This document shows, one piece after another, positions 1-5,896 of a DNA stretch of 49,770 nucleotides. Each line of letters starts with the position of its first letter. Within the stretch, counting starts at the first letter, position 1. The notes beneath the pieces were generated by a model. It had not been told where the DNA came from. It made no database searches and worked only from the letters and a program-made list of their open reading frames with translations. Source of the stretch: an uncultured Chromatiales bacterium. Its GTDB lineage: Bacteria; Pseudomonadota; Gammaproteobacteria; Steroidobacterales; BM003. The position numbers and the translations under genes were made by a program. The stretch covers positions 1 to 49,770 of the forward strand of contig CAKZML010000303.1 in the NCBI GenBank assembly GCA_937128475.1, read 5' to 3'.

Positions 1-80
1 TGGGGCTGAGTTACAACCAACTCCGGGGCTTGCTGCGAAAACACGACCTGGTATCTCGAATGGGCCGTGGCAGGGGCTGA
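1..80 (+). CDS. C-terminal end of a sigma-54-dependent activator (PspF-like), partial
   Basis: Reading frame 3 is open from the window edge to a TGA at 78-80. It encodes a tail beginning GLSYNQLRGLLRKHDL, which matches the Fis-type helix-turn-helix that ends sigma-54 enhancer-binding proteins. PspF-type regulators carry a very similar 'LGL(S/T)Y-QLR-LL-K' helix. Only the DNA-binding end is visible; the AAA+ domain lies outside the window, so PspF itself is a guess and another NtrC-family activator would fit. The gene converges on the minus-strand operon whose terminator lies at 134-165. Confidence 0.6.
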   Translation, partial: GLSYNQLRGLLRKHDLVSRMGRGRG

Positions 81-133
81 TGACCTCCTGGGGGCCTGGC
101 AGGTTAATCACGAGTTGCCTGCCTCGAACCAGG

Positions 134-165
134 AATAAAAAAGGCCCGACCAAACGGCCGGGCCT
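134..165 (-). terminator. Rho-independent terminator of the GntR/ABC/DUF4097 operon
   Basis: The 7-bp arms AGGCCCG (142-148) and CGGGCCT (159-165) enclose a 10-base loop. On the minus strand the stem is followed by a run of six T (137-142 read in reverse), as an intrinsic terminator requires. It lies about 30 bases past the stop codon of the DUF4097 gene. The plus-strand side has no T-tract, so it probably does not serve the sigma-54 activator gene. Confidence 0.75.
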
Positions 166-194
166 CTCACCATCCCTGGCAAACTCTGTAAAAC

Positions 195-1373
195 CTAGTT
201 CTTGACCATGTGAATGTCGACATCGCCACTTCCCGTGCCGATAACCCCTCGGCCGCTTCCTTTACCAAACGCCGTTTCCAACCGGTGCCGGGAAACTTTC
301 GTTGCCTTCATGCCGGGAACATCCACGTTGATATCTCCGCTGGAGACTTCAATGCGCAGGGTCATATCGGGCGCAGCCAGCATCTGAATATCCACATCGC
401 CGCTGCCCGTATCCAGATTGAGACTGCTCAGGCCCGCGAAGTCACCCTTAATGCGAATGCTTCCACTACCGGTATCAATATCAATGAAATCACTATCATC
501 TATTCCATCAACCTTCACCGAACCCGAGCCGGTATCCGCAGAGAAAGATCCACGAAGACTTCGTCCCTTTACAGACCCTGAACCGGTATCGGCCGATATC
601 TTGTCGCCCATGATTTCTGCAAATTCCACACCACCGGAACCCGTATCAGCGGTGACGTTTCCGCTTACTCCGGTGACCTTCACGGTTCCCGAACCGGTAT
701 CTACATTTACGTTGCCGAGCACGTTCTCAATTTCCACGGCACCGGATCCTGTATCAACCTCTACAGACCCTTCATGACTGGAGACATTGACCCGACCGCT
801 GCCGGTATCCAACTCCAGATTGCCCTTGCCATCCGCCGAGGAAATTGACCCACTTGCCACATCCACTCGAATGTCGGCTACGACATTTGCCAGGTCCACC
901 GCGCCGACCAGGTTCTTCAAACTATCCATCCGGCTTCCGGCTGGCAGGAAGACTTCCAGGTCAACATGCAAGGCGACGGTTCCGCGGCCATCGCTGCCAC
1001 TGATCTTGTACTTCTTGCCATGGTAGCGAACGTTGGAACGTGAACCCCTGTTCAAGGCGTCATAGAAAATATTTCTCTCGTCCTCAGGATAAATTATATC
1101 CAGCTGCTGCAGGCTGCCCTTGTTGGTCAACTCAAACGTCACCGCTTCGGCCAGCGCGTCAGATTCAGCAACAACCGTTGCCTTCACAATCGCCACGGCT
1201 CCATCGGCAGGCCTGACCCGCACACTGCCCACCAGGTTTTGCACAGCTATCCGGCTATCCGCCTCGAAACGAAATTCCTTGTCGAGCGTGGCTGCTGATG
1301 CAACCCCCGACAGGCTGAGAAACATCGCCGCAACAAAGGCGACCTGAAATACATTTCTTAATTCGAGCTTCAT
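195..1373 (-). CDS. Secreted DUF4097-type beta-solenoid protein with DTGSG repeats
   Basis: The protein has 392 residues. Residues 1-28 form a signal peptide with a likely ASA/A cleavage. Residues 30-175 form a beta-rich domain. Residues 189-325 carry eight DTGSG motifs spaced 18-21 residues apart, followed by degenerate copies to the end. Such regular beta-strand/turn repeats are typical of DUF4097 (putative adhesin, DUF2807-like) proteins, which fold as right-handed beta-helices. It is the last gene of a six-gene operon with a GntR repressor, an ABC exporter and a BON lipoprotein, so it probably acts in the periplasm or at the cell surface. In other bacteria DUF4097 genes often sit beside regulators and membrane proteins of envelope responses. 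No catalytic residues are visible and the ligand is unknown. Confidence 0.8.
   Translation of the reverse strand: MKLELRNVFQVAFVAAMFLSLSGVASAATLDKEFRFEADSRIAVQNLVGSVRVRPADGAVAIVKATVVAESDALAEAVTFELTNKGSLQQLDIIYPEDERNIFYDALNRGSRSNVRYHGKKYKISGSDGRGTVALHVDLEVFLPAGSRMDSLKNLVGAVDLANVVADIRVDVASGSISSADGKGNLELDTGSGRVNVSSHEGSVEVDTGSGAVEIENVLGNVNVDTGSGTVKVTGVSGNVTADTGSGGVEFAEIMGDKISADTGSGSVKGRSLRGSFSADTGSGSVKVDGIDDSDFIDIDTGSGSIRIKGDFAGLSSLNLDTGSGDVDIQMLAAPDMTLRIEVSSGDINVDVPGMKATKVSRHRLETAFGKGSGRGVIGTGSGDVDIHMVKN
399..809 (-). repeat. Tandem coding repeats of about 54 bp (DTGSG coils)
   Basis: Eight consecutive units of the DUF4097 gene encode one beta-helix coil each. Their DTGSG cores start at residues 189, 207, 225, 243, 262, 280, 300 and 321. 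The first four intervals are about 18 residues (54 bp) and later ones drift to 21. The DNA copies have diverged in the third codon position but keep a recognisable 'gaaccggtatc' core on the plus strand. Copy number could vary by slippage or recombination. Confidence 0.8.
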
Positions 1374-1430
1374 TGCTCTATCCCCGTTTATGTTTTATTT
1401 GCCCCGCCGATGCTGCTGATCTCGCAGCGA

Positions 1431-1793
1431 TTACTCGACCGGGAACTCCACCGATAATCTCGACACCACGCTGGTGACACCCGGGACGCCGGCAGCTAAC
1501 TGCAAGGCACGATTCACGGCATCTGTGCTGGCCACGCTGCCATGCAGAGCGATCGCGCCACGACGAGCCGAGACATTGATCTTCTCACCCGCCAGGGACT
1601 TGTCTGCGGCTAGGGCAGCGCTTACTTGCCTGGCCAGATCCTGGTTAGCTTCGGTAGCCAATTCATTTTCTGCTTCCCAGGTGCTGGCCCACTTCACTTC
1701 GCCATCATCGCGGCCATCGACCACCACGACGCATCCACTCAGAGTAGCCAACGAGGCTGTAGCGAGTAGTGAGGCAATAATTTTGGTATTCAT
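1431..1793 (-). CDS. BON-domain lipoprotein
   Basis: Starting at ATG 1793 the product has 120 residues. It begins with a lipoprotein signal (lipobox LSGC, Cys21) followed by VVVVDGRDD. Residues about 50-118 form a BON domain with the expected pattern 'V-ALAADKSL-G-INV-AR-GAIALHGSV-S'. BON domains bind phospholipid or envelope surfaces, as in OsmY and DolP. I prefer this start to the upstream in-frame ATG at 1844. It has an AAGGATG element just upstream and puts the lipobox in place, whereas the longer form would bury the signal peptide behind 17 polar residues. It lies between the ABC permease and DUF4097 genes and belongs to their operon. It probably acts in the outer-membrane or periplasmic stress response. 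Confidence 0.8.
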   Translation of the reverse strand: MNTKIIASLLATASLATLSGCVVVVDGRDDGEVKWASTWEAENELATEANQDLARQVSAALAADKSLAGEKINVSARRGAIALHGSVASTDAVNRALQLAAGVPGVTSVVSRLSVEFPVE

Positions 1794-1844
1794 GTTTCTT
1801 ACATCCTTGGAATTAAATTCGGATTTGATTGAGTTCACAGGCAA

Positions 1845-2756
1845 CTAGGCGCTGTCGTCTCCATAGCGGCGTAAATACACTGCCCCGGCGATAAAGCCCG
1901 CTGCGACCACCAGCCCCAGCCAGAATCCAGCGCTTTGCAACAGCGGAGCAACATTGATCACCTCAGACAATGGGCTGTCGATCTTGTCGGCCAGCTCGCC
2001 CAGGGATTCCACATTGCCACTTCGAACGTTGACATCAAATGCCAGCGGAAAGACGCCGCCCAGACGATCTGCAATCAAAGTCGCGAAATGACGTGTGCCA
2101 AGCAACTGTTGTTCGAGCACAGAGATTACCAACGGGGGAATAACCGCCCAGACCATCACCGCGCGCTTGGCAAATGCCGAGACAAGCATCAGATAGCCCA
2201 TTAACGGCAGGTACCACAGCACCTGGACAATCATTGCGTAAAAGACCAGCGCAGAGGTACTGAAAATAGGATTCGGGGCCCAAAGCATTTCCCAGGGACT
2301 GGCGCCCAATACCAACAGATCAATCGTGCCCACGATCAACAACAAGACGTGAGTAACAAGGCTGACGGCGAAAGCGATCAAGGGAATCAGGACCGCCGCA
2401 GTCAGCAGCTTCGAGAGCACCGTCTTCAGGTCAGAGACCGGCAGGGATTTCCAGAACAGGATGCTGCGGTCCTTGCGATCCGCCAACAGGCAGTCCAGCA
2501 GGTAGAACGTGGCGACAACACTCATCACCATGGCAAACCAGCCGAACAGTGCGAAATTGAACGCGGCCAGGCCACCGGTCAGTTCACGCGCATCCACGCT
2601 ATGGTCGGTCATAACCTCAACGGAAACATTATCAATCAATCCGAAGGAGGCCATTACTGCAAGCACTAACAGCACCAGTGACATTACAACCGGAACCAGC
2701 CAAATAGCACTGTGCTCCCAAGCTTCTCTGCGTACTAACGTTATAAGTGTCTTCAT
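1845..2756 (-). CDS. ABC-2 type transporter permease
   Basis: This 303-residue membrane protein has about six hydrophobic segments, near residues 15-38, 64-92, 112-138, 165-190, 192-215 and 275-298. The N-terminal 'VRREAWEHSAIW' amphipathic start is usual for ABC-2 permeases that partner a YtrB-like ATPase. Its ATG overlaps the ATPase stop codon (ATGA at 2753-2756), so the two are translationally coupled and form one exporter. The substrate cannot be read from the sequence. Relatives placed with YtrA regulators respond to cell-wall antibiotics or membrane stress; this is family knowledge applied by context. Confidence 0.85.
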   Translation of the reverse strand: MKTLITLVRREAWEHSAIWLVPVVMSLVLLVLAVMASFGLIDNVSVEVMTDHSVDARELTGGLAAFNFALFGWFAMVMSVVATFYLLDCLLADRKDRSILFWKSLPVSDLKTVLSKLLTAAVLIPLIAFAVSLVTHVLLLIVGTIDLLVLGASPWEMLWAPNPIFSTSALVFYAMIVQVLWYLPLMGYLMLVSAFAKRAVMVWAVIPPLVISVLEQQLLGTRHFATLIADRLGGVFPLAFDVNVRSGNVESLGELADKIDSPLSEVINVAPLLQSAGFWLGLVVAAGFIAGAVYLRRYGDDSA

Positions 2757-3610
2757 TTGCGTGTTGCCTTTATTTTGGCGACAAAAAGGTCAGCGATACT
2801 GGGGACCCGAAGCTCTCCACAACCCTTGAATCGATCCAGCGGCTTATCCTCGAACAACATGATTGTTCTACCAAAGGACTGCTGTTCACTGATCGGTCCC
2901 CAGCTACGCAGCTCATCTACCTTGTCGGGGTGCACTGCTATTTCCGCGTAACGCTCGGCCAGGTCATCCATCGATGAATTCAGGACCAGCTTGCCCTGGT
3001 TCACGAACATCAAATCCGTCAGCAGGTGTTCGATTTCCTCTACCTGGTGAGTGGTGATCAGGATGGTCCGCTTTTCGTCAAAGTAGTCATTCAGCAGCAA
3101 GCGATAAAATTCCTTGCGAAACAGGATGTCCAGGCCAAGGGTCGGCTCATCCAGCACCAGCAGGCGGGCATCGATGGCCATCACCAGGGCAAGATGCAAC
3201 TGGGTGACCATGCCCTTGGACAGGGAGCTGATCTTGCTCTTCATCCTGACATCGGTACGACCAAGGAATTCCTCTGCCTTGCTGCGATCAAACCTGGGGT
3301 GCACCTGTTCTACCAGGTACAGCGCCTGGCTGACCCTCATCCAGCGAGGCAGCACCGCGACGTCTGCGATAAAACAAACGTGCTGCATAACCTCGGCCCG
3401 CTGGCGACGGGGATCCAGCCCCATGACTTCCAGGTCACCATCAAATTTTGTCAGGCCAAGGATGGCTTTCAGCGCCGTGGTCTTGCCTGCACCGTTGGGA
3501 CCGATCAAGCCAACTATGCGTCCTTCTTCGATATCGAAGCTGACGTCATTAAGCGCTTTCAGGTCGCCGTAATTCTTGGTCAGGCCGCGTGCGGATACCA
3601 ACTGGGTCAC
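2753..3610 (-). CDS. ABC transporter ATP-binding protein (YtrB-like)
   Basis: The 285-residue ATPase has a Walker A (GPNGAGKTT, residues 37-45), a signature SLSKGM in place of the common LSGGQ, and a Walker B ending LVLDEPTLGLD. A switch histidine follows in ITTHQVEEIEHL. The C-terminal 80 residues form the extra domain common in exporter-type ATPases of this class. Its ATG overlaps the GntR stop and its TGA overlaps the permease ATG, so regulator, ATPase and permease are coupled head to tail. It powers the adjacent ABC-2 permease. The LSKGM variant is common among YtrB/CcmA-like ATPases and does not imply loss of activity. Confidence 0.9.
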   Translation of the reverse strand: MTQLVSARGLTKNYGDLKALNDVSFDIEEGRIVGLIGPNGAGKTTALKAILGLTKFDGDLEVMGLDPRRQRAEVMQHVCFIADVAVLPRWMRVSQALYLVEQVHPRFDRSKAEEFLGRTDVRMKSKISSLSKGMVTQLHLALVMAIDARLLVLDEPTLGLDILFRKEFYRLLLNDYFDEKRTILITTHQVEEIEHLLTDLMFVNQGKLVLNSSMDDLAERYAEIAVHPDKVDELRSWGPISEQQSFGRTIMLFEDKPLDRFKGCGELRVPSIADLFVAKIKATRK

Positions 3611-3996
3611 TTGCCTTCTCCCTCATCACTATCAGCAGAATCACTTTCCGCAGCCGCTACCAGGTCCGCTACAGACAGGCCCAGCCGGCCAATGCGTTCC
3701 AGCACCAGCGGCCATTCGTCTTCCAGGAAGCGTCGACGCTCATCTTTCAACAGCTCGACCCTTGCGCCGTCCATCACAAACATTCCGCGGCCGCGTTTCT
3801 TCTCCACCAGGTTCTCGTCTACAAGCTCCTGGTAACCCTTCAGCACGGTAAGTGGGTTCAGACGATATTCGGCCGCCACATTTCGCACCGACGGCAAGGC
3901 ATCGCCGTCTTTCAAAACGCCTTCGAGAATCATCGCGACCACCCTGTCCCTTAGTTGGCGATAAATGGGTAAATTGTCGTTCCAGTTAGGATCCAT
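3607..3996 (-). CDS. GntR-family transcriptional regulator, YtrA subfamily
   Basis: The short 129-residue protein has an N-terminal winged helix (residues 8-77) with the standard GntR pattern 'PIYRQLRDRVVAMIL-G-L-DGDALPSVRNVAAEYRLNPLTV'. It has only a small helical C-terminal part, as YtrA-type regulators do. YtrA proteins repress the operon that encodes them together with an ABC exporter, which is the arrangement here. The palindrome at 4392-4413 upstream of the operon is the natural candidate operator. The C-terminus overlaps the ATPase gene by 4 bases. Confidence 0.9.
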   Translation of the reverse strand: MDPNWNDNLPIYRQLRDRVVAMILEGVLKDGDALPSVRNVAAEYRLNPLTVLKGYQELVDENLVEKKRGRGMFVMDGARVELLKDERRRFLEDEWPLVLERIGRLGLSVADLVAAAESDSADSDEGEGK

Positions 3997-4039
3997 TTTT
4001 GATGCCCCGACCTCTATGTTCAGCGCTATGCACTATTTG

Positions 4040-4330
4040 CTAGAAACTGCGACTCAGGCCATCGCGAGAACCACTACAGTCATCATCACCACACAACGGA
4101 GCATTTTCAGCCTGGCTGGAAAGCACCGAGCCGGCACCGGAAATCACCTGAATCGCCAGGTCGCCTGCGACCTCACGCAGTTGCACCTTGACCTTGGTCA
4201 TATCCACCGCGGCCTCCTGTACAACAGGTTGAGGATGAGACGCCTCGCCACTCGCCACGCCGGCCAGCACCAATACCGCCATCAAGATCCCAGGAATCAT
4301 TTCGCCAATCAGATTTTTTTTCACGCTCAT
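4040..4330 (-). CDS. Small secreted or membrane-anchored protein, function unknown
   Basis: This 96-residue product is the first gene of the GntR/ABC operon. Residues 11-28 are hydrophobic and could be a signal peptide or anchor, with a possible cleavage after ASGEA. The rest is polar and ends in an acidic, cysteine-containing stretch (CGDDDCSGSRDG). An AGGAG ribosome-binding site precedes the ATG by about 7 bases, and the start falls about 65 bases below the predicted promoter. I do not recognise the family. Position and export signal suggest an envelope sensor or cofactor for the exporter, but this is inference. Confidence 0.55.
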   Translation of the reverse strand: MSVKKNLIGEMIPGILMAVLVLAGVASGEASHPQPVVQEAAVDMTKVKVQLREVAGDLAIQVISGAGSVLSSQAENAPLCGDDDCSGSRDGLSRSF

Positions 4331-4391
4331 GTCAGAGCTCCTGTTATTTCAGTCCAGGGCGTCCTGCCCTGATCATCTCCCAAGTGGGATA

Positions 4392-4413
4392 GTGTTGTAG
4401 TTGACTATAACAC
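4392..4413. promoter_or_regulatory. Palindromic operator, probable GntR (YtrA-type) binding site
   Basis: A 22-bp near-perfect inverted repeat reads GTGTT-n-TAGT-nn-ACTA-n-AACAC: 18 of its 22 positions pair. It covers the predicted -10 element of the minus-strand operon that encodes the GntR protein. Size and symmetry fit a dimeric winged-helix repressor. Assignment to this regulator is by position; no binding data can be seen. Confidence 0.65.
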
Positions 4414-4431
4414 CCATTCCGAATAATGCAA
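4404..4431 (-). promoter_or_regulatory. Sigma-70-type promoter of the GntR/ABC/DUF4097 operon
   Basis: Read on the minus strand, a -35 TTGCAT (4431-4426) and a -10 TATAGT (4409-4404) are 16 bases apart. Transcription would start near 4397, leaving a leader of about 65 bases before the first ATG at 4330. The -10 element lies inside the palindrome at 4392-4413, so repressor binding would block RNA polymerase directly. Confidence 0.55.
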
Positions 4432-4762
4432 GCAATCCAGGCAAATTTTTCTCGACCACCTGCCTGCCTTAAAAATAAATAGATTTTTCAGCGGGTTATA
4501 TCATCTCGCCCCCGCCATATCCGAGGCCCTCAGGGGGCTCAGCCCAAGAAAATCCATAGAAATGCGATGGTTTTTGGCACCCGGGTATAACACCCCTGCC
4601 CCGTTTCCAACGCTCCCGGGCCGTCTTGACGTTGCGGCTAGTCCCAATGTTCCTGCCCCGGTGTCGTACCGTAGTATTTCGGAATGCTAGAATTTCCAAT
4701 TGATTTTTATTAGTGCACCGTCGTTTCCCTTGAGGAAGCGCCAACCTTAAGGAAGGCAACCC

Positions 4763-5740
4763 ATGAAGAATCCCGTCCGCGTGGCCATTACCGGCGCAGC
4801 TGGTCAAATTGGCTATCAACTGTGTTTCCGTATCGCCTCAGGCCAAATGCTGGGCGCTGACCAGCCAGTCATCCTGCAGCTGCTTGAAATTCCCCAGGCC
4901 CTTGGCGCCCTCCAGGGCGTGGCCATGGAACTCAACGACTGCGCTTTCCCCACCCTGGCCGGCATCGTATGCACTGATGACCCCAACGTGGCCTTCAAGG
5001 GCACAGACTACGCTTTGCTGGTCGGCGCACGTCCGCGTGGCCCCGGCATGGAACGTAAGGACCTGTTGCTGGCCAACGCAGCGATTTTCTCGGTTCAGGG
5101 CAAGGCTATGAACGAGCACGCCAGTCGTGACGTCAGAGTGCTGGTCGTGGGCAACCCTGCCAACACCAACTCCCTGATTGCCCAGGCGAATGCTCCGGAT
5201 CTGCCGGCAGCCAACTTCACCGCCATGACCCGACTGGACCACAACCGGGCCATGAGCCAGCTGGCCAACAAGACCGACAGCCACGTCAACGACATCAAGA
5301 AGATGATCATCTGGGGCAACCACTCTGCCACCCAGTACCCGGACATCAGCCATGCCACGATTGCCGGAAAACCCGCCAAGGCGATGGTTGACCAGGGCTG
5401 GCTGGAAGGTGATTTCATTCCCACCGTACAGCAGCGTGGAGCCGCTATTATCAAGGCACGCGGCGCCTCCTCGGCAGCATCTGCCGCATCGGCTGCCATC
5501 GATCACATGCGTGATTGGGCCATGGGCACCCCCAAAGGGGACTGGGTCAGCATGGGTATTCCCTCAGACGGTAGCTACGGCATTGAAGCCGGCGTGATCT
5601 ATTCCTACCCTGTCACCTGCAGCGGCGGAAAATACGAAATCGTCCAGGGGCTGGAAATTGATGCGTTCAGCCGGGCTCGTATGGACGCCACCGACGTCGA
5701 ATTGCGCGAAGAACGCGACGGTGTGAAAGACCTCCTCTAA
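4763..5740 (+). CDS. mdh: Malate dehydrogenase (NAD-dependent)
   Basis: This 325-residue enzyme of the TCA cycle interconverts malate and oxaloacetate in the cytoplasm. The NAD-binding loop GAAGQIG is at residues 11-17. '[18 protein letters not shown]' follows the second strand. Substrate-binding [13 protein letters not shown] and the catalytic histidine in [11 protein letters not shown] (His187) are all present. Length and motifs match the roughly 325-residue MDH class (close to cytosolic and Thermus enzymes) rather than the 312-residue E. coli class. A strong AAGGAAGG ribosome-binding site fixes the start. The gene is monocistronic, with its own terminator at 5767-5791. Confidence 0.97.
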   Translation: MKNPVRVAITGAAGQIGYQLCFRIASGQMLGADQPVILQLLEIPQALGALQGVAMELNDCAFPTLAGIVCTDDPNVAFKGTDYALLVGARPRGPGMERKDLLLANAAIFSVQGKAMNEHASRDVRVLVVGNPANTNSLIAQANAPDLPAANFTAMTRLDHNRAMSQLANKTDSHVNDIKKMIIWGNHSATQYPDISHATIAGKPAKAMVDQGWLEGDFIPTVQQRGAAIIKARGASSAASAASAAIDHMRDWAMGTPKGDWVSMGIPSDGSYGIEAGVIYSYPVTCSGGKYEIVQGLEIDAFSRARMDATDVELREERDGVKDLL

Positions 5741-5766
5741 AGCTGGATACCAGCAAATTAGCGAGA

Positions 5767-5791
5767 AAGGCCCCTTCCCGGGGCCTTTTTT
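5767..5791 (+). terminator. Rho-independent terminator of mdh
   Basis: Perfect 8-bp arms AAGGCCCC (5767-5774) and GGGGCCTT (5780-5787) enclose a TTCCC loop and run into six T (5786-5791). It lies 27 bases after the mdh stop codon. Confidence 0.92.
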
Positions 5792-5896
5792 GTTGCCTCG
5801 CATCATTTCTATGTAAGATAGTCTGTTCGGAAACTGTCACGCATGACACTCGGGCAGCCTGGGTCTCCAGCGCCCGTCACACGGAGAGTAAGCAAG

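Larger units (their letters stand above)
4331..4762. other. 432-base intergenic region between the GntR operon and mdh
   Basis: The region separates two divergent units. The left part holds the operon promoter and operator. A second copy of the 10-base core TATAACACCC lies at 4586-4595 (the first is at 4406-4415), without the matching second half. An AT-rich patch lies at 4440-4500. The mdh promoter is not clear. TAGAAT near 4688 could be a -10 element but has a poor -35, and TTGACG near 4624 has no good partner. The mdh ribosome-binding site AAGGAAGG is about 7 bases before its ATG. I see no convincing small gene. Confidence 0.5.

Noticed and set aside
399-809. Regular repeats considered as a CRISPR array
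   Set aside because: The units are diverged, lie in frame in a secreted protein and have no unique spacers.
3026-3835. 269-codon plus-strand open frame over the ABC ATPase and GntR genes
   Set aside because: Shadow of two well-supported minus-strand genes.
4401-4429. Plus-strand promoter TTGACT ... TAATGC inside the palindrome for mdh
   Set aside because: The spacing is acceptable, but the -10 is poor and the leader to mdh would be over 300 bases; kept only as a remote option.
4496-4819. 107-codon minus-strand open frame upstream of and overlapping the mdh start
   Set aside because: It overlaps the mdh ribosome-binding site and N-terminus, has no homology I recognise and no good ribosome-binding site.
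5843-5896. N-terminal extension of FadE to ATG 5843
   Set aside because: The extra 18 residues lack homology and the ribosome-binding site lies before ATG 5897.
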